DNA of 64,000 nucleotides, from contig SSNP01000024.1 in NCBI GenBank assembly GCA_006937955.1, positions 682,001-746,000 on the forward strand. The letters run 5' to 3'. The notes below the pieces were generated by a model, which did not search any database, was not told the DNA's origin, and saw nothing but the letters and a program-made list of their open reading frames with translations. Position numbers and translations under genes: made by a program. Shown piece by piece: positions 47,876 through 61,378 of this stretch. How positions within the stretch are numbered: position 1 is the first letter of the stretch; the number at the start of each line of letters is the position of its first letter. The stretch is from Pachypanchax playfairii (lineage: Eukaryota > Chordata > Actinopteri > Cyprinodontiformes > Aplocheilidae).

Positions 47876-48057
47876 GTCTAGATCATCTGTGGGCAGAAGT
47901 CAGTGGTGTTGAACCGTCAGCTGATTTGTTCTGTGGTGGTAAATGATTAAACAGTCATCAGCGATCATTCTATAAGCTTTTCACTTTGATATTGATAATG
48001 TAAACATTAAACTCTGGTTGGTTGTACTGCTACTCATGTATTGATTTCATGACCAAG

Positions 48058-48378
48058 AGTGCAACAATACCACTTTTATCAAATCGATACTTGGATCTGA
48101 GTACTTGGCAATACCGAGTACCAATGCCGATATTCTACCACACAAAAAAATGCAATGAATTGAAAGACAGGTTTTATTTTCTTCTCTGCTTGTTGCAACA
48201 AATGATGGTGAATTAGATAAAAAACAGATAAAAATGACCAAAAAACTAAAATTTTAAGTGAAAAATAAAAATTTTCTATTAAATTATTGCAGTTTCCATA
48301 TTTTAAGTATCGGTTCGTGGTATCAGTTAACTAACAAGCACATTAGAATTGTATCTGTCTCGGTACCCGATCCCTAAC
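48058..48378. mobile_element. Old MITE with ATCGATACTTGG / CGGTACCCGATCC modules
   Basis: Repeated 'TATCGG', 'GGTACC' and 'CGATAC' modules (for example TCGATACTTGGATC, GTATCGGTTCGTGGTATC and TCGGTACCCGATCC) are typical of a widespread fish MITE. Exact ends are not defined. Confidence 0.4.
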
Positions 48379-49601
48379 AGAGAGAATTTCTGCTGCTGTT
48401 CACCACATGTGAGTGAGTTTACCTGCAGCACGTCAGATCTTTGGCTCTAATTCCTCTTTTTTTTAACAAATGAGACTCTTTTGAAGTTTCTCTCGTGCTG
48501 TCAAGAAGCAGTTCCTGCTTTGTGAAGCTGCTGAGCTCCAGCTGTCCTGCTGGCAGATGCTAATGAAAAAAATAAAGACCACTCTCACATAGTGAATTAG
48601 GATGTCTTTTTCGTGACAGGCTTGATTCTGGTTTTATTTGTGTGTGTGTGTGCAGCGCTTATTAAGAAAAGCAGAAGGCTTGACAGTGATGAATGAGCTA
48701 AAGAATGGCAGCGTTACACTTTGGCACACGATGATGCCGAGCAGGCGATGATCATCAATGTTACTGTCGGGATCTGAAAACGCTGGGATTCAAACACACG
48801 GCAGTTTTAGCTTCTTCACACAAACTAATAAAAGAATCGCCCCAAACTTCTGATGCACAATTCTCTTCTGAATTATTTTAACAAAGAATTTTGTGTTTGG
48901 TTTGTTCCAGAATGAAAGCTGCATCATGTGTGAACATCCATCATCATGGAAAACAATCAATGGATCATTCGTTTATTCACATTGTCTCTCAAGGCTGAAG
49001 CAGTTTCTGTAGTAGAGAAGAAACTCTCAAATATATCCCATGAATCACTGCTGCGCCCCTCGACCCCCCCGAGCAGATTTTAGCTGACTGTTCACAGTTA
49101 GCAGCCCTCAGCTCACCGTGTCAGTATTCTTATTCAAACTTTATTGAGTTTACTTATTTTTTACCCTCAGGTTGAAGCATCATGAAAATGGCAAGTTTCA
49201 ATATGAGGTGGCCATTTTTATATCCTCTCAGTTTGGACGTCACATCAACGGAAACGGTCTCATAGATCAGAAGTAAAATGTTAAACCTGTGAGAGAAACT
49301 TTAAAAATATTTGTAAAAATGGTCAAAAGGTTGTTGTTTGAGGACAAAAGTTAGTGTCTTGTATTTAAGCAGGATTAGGGACTTTAATTTGAATTTAATC
49401 ATAACGCTAATGCTAAAGAGGGCTAAATTATCTTTAGGAAAATCTTCAAATTCCCTACAAAGTGCCTTTTCTGTGTCTCTTCAGATTCTGTTACCTAAAC
49501 AGAAATTGTGCAAGTAAAAATAAGTTTTTTGCACTGTTTAAACTGGATTCTTGTAGATTAGCAGTGTGAGGAACTTCCTTCTTGTGCATTAGCCCTTTTT
49601 A

Positions 49602-50037
49602 TGATGCGTTCCAGTCGTCCTCGGAACTTCCCACATAGAAATGACGTAAGAATCTTGTTTTGCTTTCCAGCGACCATTCAGAAAAACAACTTGGAAAAAA
49701 TGGATGCCACCAGGAAAGCTGCGTGTTGTTGCTCAATCTCAGTACATAGAACTTAAAACAAAGTATTATTATATAAACACCAGTCAATGTTGGCGGCAAA
49801 GTTCACAAGTTTTCATATTTATTTTCAGCTTTGCAACAACGTCATTATCTGTAACAACAATACCAACTACTCGGTGCTACTTACATAGCAACAGAATGTA
49901 AATGAGGAAAACGTAAAGTACTACTGTAGTACCGGACGCAGCCATCTTTAAATGGAAACGGAATTCCAATTGCATTGCATCATTTCCGGCTAACTTATCT
50001 CGGAATTCTGAGTTCTAGGGACCGCTGGAACGCACTA
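49602..50037. mobile_element. MITE with TTA target duplication, 436 bp
   Basis: Ends are TGATGCGTTCCAGTCGTCC and, inverted, TAGTGCGTTCCAGCGGTCC, four mismatches in 19 bp. TTA flanks it at 49599-49601 and 50038-50040, consistent with PIF/Harbinger. No transposase frame remains. Confidence 0.75.
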
Positions 50038-50040
50038 TTA

Positions 50041-53000
50041 AACTCCTTCAGCCTGAAGCTGGAGTTCGGTGACCTTGAACGTAGACTTCACAAAACACCG
50101 TAAGACTGACTACAGTTTAGTTCAAGGCCAAAGTTCAGGTTTAGCTTATTCGGCTAAGCGGGTTTAACCCAGCTAACGAGTGGTAAGCTAGCTTAGCGAA
50201 GACGTTTCTCTGATCGAGTAGAAGGCTCCTGAAAAATGTTCCAGATAAATAAAGTTCTTCAGACTGAACTTCAACAAAAGAGTAGAAGAGACTCACAATC
50301 TTTTTGTGAATTTTTAAAAAATTTGTTAGAATAGCACTAAAAGTTTAAAATGGCTGGATATGAATGAAGTGTAGATTTTATGTAAAGCCTGGAGGAGACT
50401 GGAGTTTCAGGTGGTGTCTTGCCTCTTCATTTAGCCTGGGTGAGAGAGTTTAACCTTGATCACACACTAGAGCTAATAGCTAATGATTGGTGAGATTGCA
50501 TTGCAGGGGTTTACTTTAGATCGTATAGTTTATAAGGGTTGGGTTGTTACTTCAAAGAGCTTCTGCACCGATATGGAACAATCTCCTTCCGTTTGGGTTT
50601 AAAGTCAAGGTACTTTAAAATACTGGGAGTGGGGAAATAGAACAAGAGGCTGTTCATTCAAGAGGCTGCAAGTCAGCAGATTTTCCTTTTTTCTCTCCGT
50701 TTCAAAGTGTGTATTTTCAATTCTGTTGCCTGACTTGTCTTTTTCTTTTAACAAGATGGTTTCAGGTTATTAAATGTATGAAATACAATTCAAATTCTTC
50801 TTTAAAGAGCGTCATTACTTTATTTTTACATCATATTTCTTATTATTTTAGATAATATTAACCTATTTGTCTAATTTTTTATGGACAGAAGGATTTGTTC
50901 AACATTGTGAGCTAATATTTTGTAAATATCTTTAAATGAATTCATAGATTGGGACATTTACAGATTAGTCCCTGAGAACCTGTCATTCTAATCCCATATC
51001 ATTTCAGAAAAAGTCCTCGAACCACCCAAAGCTCAAGCTGTCACTATCTGAAGCCAAACGTATTTTAAAAATTCAGTTGATTCAGCTCTCTATAGATTTA
51101 CAACATAGCTGTGATGGGGGAGTGTGGTATAAAGGCGAGTACAGATCAGGGAGATGGGTTTAGGTCCATGTACTACCCCTCAATTCATTACGCTCACATA
51201 GTTCAACCTTTTCATGGCAGCCCCCTTGCGTCCGTGGATGTTCCCCCTTCCTTCCGTCTCTTTCCATCCCTCCTTCGCTCTCTGTCTGACCTGTTTTTCA
51301 GAGCAGAGTGCCAGGCGCCTACGAAATTTGCCCAATTAGAGGGAGCTCAGCGATCATTATGGAGAAAGGCCTCTTTTACACTCCCTCCTCTTCGTCTCTT
51401 GACTCTTTTTCCTGTTTACCTCTCTTGTATCCCTTAGAAAGTTCCTGCCGTTCCCCATTCCTCCGCTCTATCTTTTTGTTCCTCTTTTTCCGTTTTGCCT
51501 CTTAACTTTAACGTTCTGTTGCTCATGTCGTTTCGTAAAACTCCTGTCAGCTGTTCTTTCAGCTCACAACATCCCCCTGCAATTAAATCCTCATTACCTT
51601 CAAGCAGCCGTAATGCTTATTCAAACAAACCTTTTGTACCTTTAAAACCTTCGTCCCTGCTTACCTTTGAAAACCTGGAGGACGAATGTCTTGGACTCAA
51701 ACGTGTTTATAATGTGATGTCTCTCTTATTGTAGCTGCACATTTGTTATTTACAGTTCCTTTAATTATTACAGTTTGTACGTCCTGGAGAAAGAAGATGT
51801 AGCATCAATATAGTTTTTAAACAAAATCAAGTTGTCTGACATGGTAGAACGTTCCCATCAGGGATGAAGGACGTAGTTATGAAGGGTTTGCTTCTTGGCT
51901 GTGATGCTAACAGCTTCTCTTGGTGCTCCATCAACACGTTTATTGGGGGTCAGTTGGGAGGGAAACTGGTCAGGTAGTTCATCACACCTTTACTGCGCTT
52001 CTGCAGCTGTTCTCTAAAGGACCACGCTGAGTGGGATGGGACCTTGTTGTCCGTTTCGAGGCCCACATGCTCCCATTTCAGTGAGGCTGTGTAGTTACTG
52101 GTGAAAAGACTGAGGCTATTACAGAAGATGAGTAATGCGAGGAAGAAAAAAGGCCTTTGTCCTCCTTCGTTTACTTCAAAACTATGGGAGCAACAAATCC
52201 AGTTGCTTTTTTTGGTGTACAGTTAGGTTTGACATTAGGAGGTCAGCGTGTCAGCTGTTTTTTTTTTTTTAAGGCTTTTGCATTTAGACCTGTAAAAAAT
52301 AACTATAGTTTTTATAAAAACCACCCACCTAAGAGACAGGTGAGTTTTCTTGCTGGTGCCAAAACAAAAACCAGTTACAGATCAAAGATTTCACACCATT
52401 CAGGGTAGGTAGTGATGCTGTAAGAGTAAAAGCACCTGGATACAGACGAAACATATTTTGATAAGCTGGTTGGTTCTGATTTGATTACTTGCCTAAAAAA
52501 TTGGTGATTCATTTCAGATAATTCTGTTTTCTTGGTTTTGCAACAGATCCAGATGTAAATAACCAGAAACAAACACTAAGAACATGGTGTTTGGAGATCT
52601 TGGTAAGGATCTCCTTGGTAATATTGTGGTTTATCATCATGATGGCAGTATATCAGAGCACGGTGGCGGCGCATCATGATGCGGGCCACACATGGACTGA
52701 TGATCCAATCAGGACTGGCCTCATGTTATCATGTAGAGTGTAACTGAATTCTGAAGTGGTCCATGAGAGTCGTTCTAGTTTAGGGCCAAGACGATTGCCT
52801 CTACAATAAAGGAGGATTTGTAAATCGATCCTGTTTAAATCGATCATGCCGGTCGTCTAAAAGGATGATTTCTTGTCTCATTTGCATCGATTGATGTTAA
52901 AATCAAATGTTAATAAAAACTTTAATGTGTCATTTTTGTGAAAAACATTTTATTGCATTGTAAAAATTGGCCTCGTCCCTTTGGGAAGACACTGTACACA

Positions 53001-55585
53001 GAAACTGGTCCGGTTATTAGAACTACCAACAACCATCTCTGTAGTACTTTAAACAGATCATGAAGAAGTACTTGAATTGTCCTGGTGCTTGACTCCTTCA
53101 CCATTACAAAACCATTGATCTATTCTTCCATTTATTTGATTTTCCTCATCACCTTGACATGGTGAAGACATTCTCTCTGAAAGGATTGAGCTTACAATGG
53201 TAATAAAAATATACGGGAGTTGTCGCCGTCCCTCGTGACCCCCCGCAAATATAAAAGAGTGGAAGACAGTGTAAATTCAAAGGTACAGGATGCCTGCAGG
53301 GTGAAGAAGAGCCGAGCGTGCCCAAGGGTGTGATGAATGGATTCCTTTCTACTCGTGTGGTGGCCCACTGTTGCTAAGGCTTTGGGAAAAAGATTCAGCC
53401 CAAGACTTTTTTTTTTGTCATTTGTGCTTTTGGGAGTTAAAACTCATGGGGTTATTTCTCTTTCCGTGTATCCATTTATGTGTGAGCATAATGGAAACAG
53501 CATTTACTGTTTGAGAGGAAGAGAAAAATGTCAGCGTGAGCGTAACATGGGAATTTTATTATCTGGTGTTTTTCTATCTTGTTTGAGACTGAAGTTCTCC
53601 GAGGGAAGAGCCTCATCCTGATGTTCCTGTGTTGCAGGAGGCTGATTTTACCTGCCACAGGCACGTTTCCCCCTATAGTTTCACCACAGCGTAAGAGTGG
53701 AAATGCTGCTGCCAGGTTTTCTCTGTTGTCCAAGCTTCAAGGTCAAAAACGACAGCCAGGGATTCCGAGTCGATGCTGCTCAGAGAACAAGTTAAACATG
53801 GTGGTTTTACGCAGATGTTTCTCATGGATTCAACAAACCAAGGTCACAGGATCTGACATGGGGAGAGAGTGAGGACAGGTGCAATGTTTAATGAAAACTT
53901 AAAGTTGATCCTAGCAGCACATCTCATAAGCCTTTCAGCCAGAAGCGTCCATACGGAAGCTTGGATCATTGTTCCTTCTTCACTCGTGTCTCGCAAGATT
54001 TTTTTATGCCTATAAATATGAAAAATTATTGCGATTTAAATTCCCCATTTTTATACAGTCAGTTCATTAGAGTCAGGCGTTGTTGATTTAAAGAACAGGG
54101 ATTCATAGGAAACTACTTTGTGTTTTTAAAAGGCAGAGAAGGGTCCTCACAAACAGACACAAAGAAAGGAATTAAACATCAGAGGGTTTAGTAACAGCTC
54201 GAGTGAACTGACAGTCAACAGGGTTTACTGACTGGAGCCGGTAGGATAAAATAATCCCCTTCTTTCTTCATTTGACAGAGTAAAAATGAAATACATTAAG
54301 TCTTAAATCTTTCAGAACTCGGTAATTATATTATTTGTTGTGGCACTTGTAAAGTTAAATTAATATTGCCATTTATTTTCCTTTTTTGGGCGCTGATATT
54401 GAGACTTATAGCGGTGAAAAATAAAATAATTGCAGGTCGGTGTGGTGGTGGGTTTTGGTGCTTTATTTGGGATCTTTGAGATTAAATTTATGTATTTCAA
54501 ATCTATCAGTTTAATATGTTTCTATTCTGTGTTTCATTCTCAGTTTTCTTTTCCTTCAGTTCCCTCATCACTCACACCTGCTCTGGATTGACTCATGAAC
54601 CCAGATGTTTCTCATCCACTAATCACTCGTCCCAGTATATACAGTGCTGTTCATCATCAGATCCTGGTGTTATCGCTGCCTTTAAATCTGCACTTTAAGG
54701 TCCAAACAGTCACACCTACTCACCACAATCAGACCATAGTTATATATATATATATATATATGTTCTTATAAAACTATGTGCTGATTTTTATTTTTGAAAT
54801 GCATTTACCTGAAATTACCTGCTTCAGTCAGCACAGCTGACAGCAGGAAGTGCAGAGACGATGGTAAACATTTCACTCATTTCATTCCATTCCTTTAAAA
54901 ATCACTTCATGCACATTATTCTGGTTTATGTTACCAAACCAAGAATCCATAATAATTAGGTTGGAGTGGCAGTGGAAAACGTCCTGGAGAGAAAACTGCA
55001 TGGAAAATGTGCAGCAGAGCACTTTACAGAAGAACCGTCCCAGAAAGATTCTGGTGACGCCTGATTCTTTAAAAACCCACCACCTTCCATGTATTATTCC
55101 TTAATCCCCATCATTATCCTCAACCCAGAAGCAGTGAAATGGTGGTAAATTATGACTTGCTGTCAGCCGTCATCATAAAGCTCTTTTCAGCTGACACCAG
55201 CCTGACAACTCCAGGTGTAAGTACCGAGCATCAGACCAGGGTGAAAGCTTTTTTCATTACACTCTCATATATCTGTAGCTTCCTCTTTCACTGCACCCTC
55301 AAAGCACCCGGTCGTTTGATATCTATTCGCCCTGATTCCTTTATTTCTGTCTGTGGGCAATTTTCCTTCTGTTTTCAATTCCAAACCTGATCCTGCTGCT
55401 ATAAATTAGATTATAGAGTTGAAAGTACTGTTTATATCAACTTTCTGTATTTTGTTTTTCTCAAAATTAGAAACAATTCAATTTTGAACTGATGCATGAT
55501 GGGTAAAAACCCTAAAACAAAGCAGGGATTATTATTCATTTGGCTGAAAGGTGTTTCAGATTACTGCCAGGTCTTTGCACCACAT
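50041..55585 (+). other. Presumed intron, third part
   Basis: No coding exon recognised. Frames at 51111-51437, 53337-53621 and 53579-53872 have no family match. (TA)n lies at 54741-54762. The blocks 51170-51560 and 53290-53870 are non-repetitive and could hold conserved regulatory sequence, but I cannot tell. Confidence 0.4.
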
Positions 55586-55588
55586 CTC

Positions 55589-55589
<1 letters not shown>

Positions 55590-55627
<38 letters not shown>

Positions 55628-55913
55628 GTTTGTTTTGGTATCCTTATGGGGACCGTCCATTGACTTTCATTGATTTTAGTAACTAGATTTATACCTAACC
55701 CAAACCCTTTTCCTAACCTTAACCATTACTGATCTATAACTAACCCTAAGACTAACTAAAACTCTATTCACACCATACCTATAAACCTAACCCCTAACCC
55801 TAAAAAGGGGAGTCCCCCCCATGGGGACCAGGCTTCGGTCCCCACAAGAACCCTCGGACCCCAGAAAGATAGTAAAAGTCAGGAAACTGGTCCCCAGGAG
55901 GTCAGAAATACAA

Positions 55914-55978
<65 letters not shown>
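55590..55978. repeat. Telomere-like CCTAACCC element between two (CA)n tracts
   Basis: (CA)18 at 55590-55626, then a 290 bp block with TATGGGGACCGTCCATTGAC, several CCTAACCC/CTAACCCTAA units, and GTCCCCACAAGAACC, then (CA)31 at 55917-55978. This is a well-known teleost repeat in which interstitial telomere-like hexamers arise inside a dispersed element. It is not a telomere relic. Confidence 0.75.
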
Positions 55979-55980
<2 letters not shown>

Positions 55981-56142
55981 TACAATAAATTGGCTTTCCT
56001 GAGACACGCTGACAGAGATGAGGCTGCCAGGCACCATCGGACCCTCTGACCACCACCAAACAGGCAAGAAGGGTAAAGTGTCTTGATGCCCAAGGACTCA
56101 ACGGCCAGGCGATCTTTTCCGGATGGAGCATGGATTCAATCA

Positions 56143-56215
56143 AAACTCAATCAATCAAAACTTTATTTATATAGCACTTAATCATACACGAAATGCAGCT
56201 CAAAGTGCTTTTACA
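56143..56215 (+). repeat. SINE-like 'TTTATTTATATAGCACTT' repeat
   Basis: AATCAATCAAAACTTTATTT then ATATAGCACTTAATCATACA and GCAGCTCAAAGTGCTTTTAC is the stereotyped teleost repeat also seen at 34686. Confidence 0.65.
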
Positions 56216-57866
56216 AAATGAAATAAATATAAAAAAGGCCCCACACACCCACATTCCCTCCCACCCCCATAAATAAATAATATTCACGCAATAAATCCCC
56301 TTCACAACAAACATCTTCCCGCACACGCACAAACACACACCTAAAAACAGAAGTTAAAAGAGAATAAGACACACTGTGCTGAGGTCAGATGAGCCAAACA
56401 AGCTAAGTCAATAAGTGGTTATTTATGTAGAATTCAATGGGTATTAGCAAAGGCAGGCTAGTAGCAGCTAACTGTAGCTTTGACACTTTTATGTGAAAGT
56501 GATAAATATGTAAAAGTTTATAAAACAGCATTTACATGAATCTCAGTGAAATATTTGAGATTACAGAGAGCTGCTGAGAGTAGAAACTATCTTTAGTCTT
56601 TTTCTCACCCGGATTAGCCGTTAGCTTCTCACTCCGGTCAGAACAAATGGTGAGATTTACACGAATAGGACATCAAATTTACCAGCAGACATGAAGAGCC
56701 AAAATTAATTTATTCATAAAGAAGAAAATGGATCGTTTTTATTTCTTTTAGAAAATTGAAAGGTTTTGAAAAGACAAAGCTGTTAAACTGCAACAGAAGT
56801 TGAATGATCACGTTACATTCGACAGCTGGATGAAGATTATTCACACTGCAGCTCAGGCTTTTCTCCACTTCAGCACCAGTTTCTGCTCTTTATCTTCTAC
56901 CTGTGTGGTCTCCCGTTGCAGTTATATAAGACCAGGTGTTACCTAGAGACTGCATTTTAAATTTTTAAGGCTTTTTCTGGGTTTAAACAGACACACAGGC
57001 AGTAAAAGCCAAACATTAATACTTTCCAGATGATCCCATCACTCAGGTGCCCAGATTTTTCAGCCCTGGCACAAAGAAATGTGCACGTTCCGGCATGTAC
57101 AGGCACATTACCGCTCCTAACGTTTTCAAAAATGACGTTTACTGAAAAATTGCAGGTGCAAGACAGTAGATAATCTGATTTTATCTGCACACGTGCAGAG
57201 TGACACATTTATCTTTCACCTGGAGATTATAACTGCAGTTTAATAGCTTCAGGCTTGATGTATGACTTTTGCTGCAGTTCGATTCATCATGCCACACAAC
57301 ATACATGTTTCCTGCTGCGTAGGGAAGAAAAAAAAAAAATTGCATTGACTGCATGTTTATTTTAACGCACTGCAGGGACATTTTCTGCGATTGTCAGCTG
57401 ATGGGGGACAAAAAAGTGGATGTTGCCGTAACGGGACATTTGATCAACATATATCAGTTTAAATGAATGTTTGTGATGTACTAAAGGTAAGAAGAGCTTT
57501 TAGGAAGGGACTGACTGATACAGCTGCTGATGTAAGGAATTATCCCGTTAGTGAAACCTGGTGTTAGCACCTCCAGGAATGACAGATGGACCTAAAGGGA
57601 GAAAATAGGAGAGGTGATTGTGATGTGAATCTGGGTGATGGTGTGCTGTTTCTAATCCAAAGATGAGGAAGGAACAGGAGATTTAAAGTGAAAGTGATAG
57701 AACAGGGAATTAGAGGGTGAATAAAAGAAAGAGATGAAGAAGAACCAAACTCTGCTGCATGGATAGAAACTGAAAAGTAGTTAGGAGCAGCAGCAAGACT
57801 CTACAAGGGAGGAAGAAGCTGGAACAGCAGATAAAAGCCAATGATGAAGATTTGATAGTGTGGCTG

Positions 57867-57869
<3 letters not shown>

Positions 57870-57902
<33 letters not shown>
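57870..57902. repeat. (AG)16 microsatellite
   Basis: Uninterrupted AG repeat. The minus strand reads as Ser-Leu repeats in a chance frame. Confidence 0.95.
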
Positions 57903-57904
<2 letters not shown>

Positions 57905-59247
57905 CATTAGGGAACAAAAACCATGAATGATGCATCAAAGAAAGGACCGTTGAAGCTATCGGGGGTGGATGGAGCGTAGAAAGGGTCACTTGAAAAGACA
58001 GTTTAAAAAAAAAATGAAAGAAACTGTGACTTACAACAAAAGAGATTAATGTGGAAGGCTGTGGGATGAAGAAACGATGGAAGGAAGGAAAATGGCAACA
58101 CAAAGGAGTTATTTCTGGACTAGTTTAATAAGGAGACAAAAAAACTGGAAGGGGACTTCAAAAGTCCGAAGCACAAGAATAAAAGTCTTTAAGAAAGTGA
58201 TGCTCAGCCCTGAAGTTCCTCTTTCTCTTACACGCTACATGTTTCTGAAGTGGAATGAGACTCGGTGAGATAAATCATGTAAATAAATTGTGATCATGTA
58301 ACTGGCAGCAGCTGGTCTGTAACTGCATAGTGTAAATTCTCAACCTGGACTCTGTGAAGTCAAATTAACCAACTCCTGCTCTGGAGATGATCCTTCACTG
58401 GAAACTGCAGTAACGGCATCAGTTTTATCAGTTTTCCTGCTTTCAGGTATCTGATTCTCTGACATTAAACTTTGACCACGAACTGAAAGGTTTCATCATA
58501 GAAAGGAAATAACAAATTATTTTAGCTCCATAATTGTTCTCAAAATGTTGTTTTTTCGCTGTTTCACAACAGAGATAAAAGTCTTTAAATTTAAGGCTTT
58601 TATTTTGTAAAGTCGACAGTGGAAATACCTTAAGTTAACAATAACTAGATTAACACATTAACCCAAATATTTTGAATTGAACTAAAACATGTAAAATGAA
58701 CCTCTTAATGGAATTCAGCCCTCATTAACACACCTGTAACTCACCTGTCCTTTCAAGTTAAAACACCTGCAGTGAAAAGGTCTGAGCTCACCTGAACACG
58801 GTGGGGTCGGCTATTAAACTTATTTTTGAACATGTTTAGTCATTTTGTAGTCGTCGTTGAGACACAGGTAGCAGCTGATCCATCTTAAAGGAATAAGACA
58901 GGATGTGATGCACCAGGTGTCTCAGTTGGGTCCGACTGGGCGACGCCTCCCCAGCAGGTAAAACTCACAGTGGCTTTATGCAAATTTAGCATAAATAAAT
59001 GCAGCAACAAGGTCAGAAGAGATGATATTACAGCAGTTTCTCTGATTATATCCTCACAGATCAAAGTGTTGGGAGCTGCTGGTGGTCTGAACGCTACAGA
59101 AACTAAATTTCACTGATGAAAATCTGAAAGTTTTAGAGTTTCTGACAGTTCAGCTAGTTTTTTATTATATTTAGTGTTTATATAATGAGATTTTGAAAGT
59201 GCAACTCATCCATTAGGAGTTTTTTTTTATTATAAATGTCACATTAT
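57903..59247 (+). other. Presumed intron, fourth part
   Basis: AT-rich with no recognised exon or transposon end. Confidence 0.4.
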
Positions 59248-59251
59248 TTAA

Positions 59252-59989
59252 AGGAACTGCCGCGACAGGCGCTGTGGCTAACTGCAGCCACCAGCCAAGC
59301 CGGCACGGGAGCGCGCACAGACACTTTACAGACGGTTCGTCTTCACAGCACTGCACCGGGGAGGCTAACATACTTCACGTCAGGTCTCTCCACTCTGTTA
59401 TTTGACTTGATCTCATCATTTTCATACTGTATCAGGCTCTAAACACGACCTATAATGTTTTCTCACCTGGTCACAAGGAAATGAGCCATGTCAGCATCCG
59501 TTTTCACTCCCAAATGCAGCTGAAGTTCCCTCCATGAACCGAACGCATATCCAATATTTATGCGGGTGCCTGCCCGGCTTCGGTCATATTTTTTTTTAGA
59601 CTCATGAGATGCCGCTGATAAAGTCTTTTTTTTCTTCGTGGTGCCACTTTTTTGGGGGGTGAGAGTGGATGCAGGTCGTTTGCTGGCTGCAGAAACATCC
59701 ATAAGTATACCTTCAGTGTTTGAATCCAAGTCCACGGCGGCCATGTACTTCCTGTTCAAGAGCTGTCGGCAACGCGCATGCAGCGTCAATTTACGTCACA
59801 TCCCTACAACTGCGCGGGAAATTCGGACGTCGAACTGCAGCGCATTATGTAGCACACAGCGTTTCCAAGGCAACAGACATATATGCGGATGGCCTCGTTA
59901 TTTTGGGTTTTTAATGCTTCATGACCCATTAGCATTGAATAAACTGGAAATGCATGTGTAGTTTTTCACAAATCTTGCCTTAAGTCCCT
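59252..59989. mobile_element. TTAA-flanked element, 738 bp, with a TE-associated reading frame
   Basis: TTAA lies at 59248-59251 and 59990-59993. Ends are AGGAACT on the left and, inverted, AGGGACT on the right, with no long terminal repeat. The interior carries a minus-strand frame. It fits a TTAA-type superfamily (piggyBac or Kolobok) but the class is unproven because the terminal repeats are short. Confidence 0.55.
59463..59789 (-). pseudogene. Transposon-associated ORF (KKKYDRSRAGTRINIG type)
   Basis: A 108-residue frame with a lysine-rich stretch (TTKKKKTLSAASHESKKKY), then the block RAGTRINIGYAFGSWRELQ and KTDADMAHFLVTR. Sequences of this type (R-x-N-I-G-x-A-F-x-x-W-R-x-L, then T-D-A-x-x-A-x-F-L) recur as N-terminal parts of uncharacterised fish transposon proteins. 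The catalytic part is missing. The first 60 nt may derive from the element's upstream region. Confidence 0.55.
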
Positions 59990-61044
59990 TTAATGTTTTT
60001 TATTGGCACATGAATAAATCTGAATTCTACGTGTTTGATTAGATTCATTGGACAGTTTCCCGTTAAATGATTTAAATATTAGAACACTGTCAGAGTCTCT
60101 TCTAAAGAGACACCCAACATAAAACTCCAGCAAAGAAAAAGAGGCCAAACAAGTGCATCATGGGAGAATAACTGCAAACACTGATTGATCTGATCTGGAT
60201 AAAAGGAATATTGTGTGTGTTGGGTGATAAAAACCTGAGTGGAGTTGATCAGAAGGGGAACTCAGACGTATAGATGCAGCATCGCATGTTGGCTGCTTTC
60301 CTAAAAGATCCCTGGAAGGATACAGCCTGCAAACTGCCAGAAAATTAAATATTCCAGCCAACAACGTCCCATAAATTCCCTTATGACCAAAAGTCTAATG
60401 TATTCTCCTCCAAAATCAAATGAGAGTAAAGAGAAAAACAACATTGTCATACTTGTTTGAATTATTGGGTTTATTTTTGGTGAAACTGTATTTCTGCTAT
60501 TGTTTAACCACACCACAGATGATTTGAGGTCTTTAAGAACGTATTAATGTTTACAAATAAATATCAGTACCTTAATCAAGCTGTGTAGTGGTACAGGATA
60601 CAGAGACCATGTCTGTTTGGGTCTGGTTGACTCTAATCCTGCTCACTAACCCTACAAGGCTTCTCCTGTCAGCACTGCAGGTGATGCGGTTGTCAGAACG
60701 CGACCCTATAAGGTTCTCTGTCTGTTCTGGTTAAATCATACGGTTCAAATACTTCCTGTCTGCTCCATAAGAGGCAGCTGCTGAACTACCTTCATCTCAA
60801 CATCAACTCTTAAATAAATCAAAAACATCTGAACAAGTCAGATATATATTTATTCTTCTAAATATTCTAAGGACTTTGTGAAATTAGGTGAATTTTTACT
60901 GCTAATTGTTTTGGCGTTAAAACCAGTTTATGTGATGAAACAAGCTTTAATTGGTGTATCAGTGTTGGGGTGTTCATGGATGTTAACAGGACTCAAAAAC
61001 ATTAAAAGTTCATTAAAATCATTAAAAGTTGACAGTGAGGTTTA

Positions 61045-61378
61045 CCCTTCCTTTCCACTGACCGCGTAACAGACGCGTAACGTCAACGAAGCGTAATACA
61101 CAACTGATAGCTGTCATTAAAGTCAATGGGACCGTTTCCACTGCGGGTTTCAAAGGAGCGCGAATCAGACGTGTTTCAGAAGCGTCGCAGCTTTTACGCG
61201 GTACTTCTATTTTTTTACGCACTACGCTTCTAAAACGCATAAAGCTCAGTTTGGACCAGACAGGAAATCAGGTATTTGTGAAAAGTAAAATACCCGGAAG
61301 TTTCAAAATAAATTTTGATTGCTTGACTACAAAAAAATACATAACCTGTGACGGGTTTGAAGTCTGTAGGTGGTGTGA
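61045..61378 (+). repeat. Dispersed repeat, copy B (pair with 23205-23545)
   Basis: Co-linear with copy A from GCGTAATACACAACTGATAG through GGGTTTGAAGTCTGTAGGTG. A further 200 bp of CpG-containing sequence (61379-61590, with TTTCGCG and ACGCTCC motifs) follows and may belong to a fuller version of the element. Confidence 0.7.

Noticed and set aside
55787..56143. Open frame with a Cys-Val run
   Set aside because: It is the (CA)n microsatellite read in one frame and has no start or splice context.
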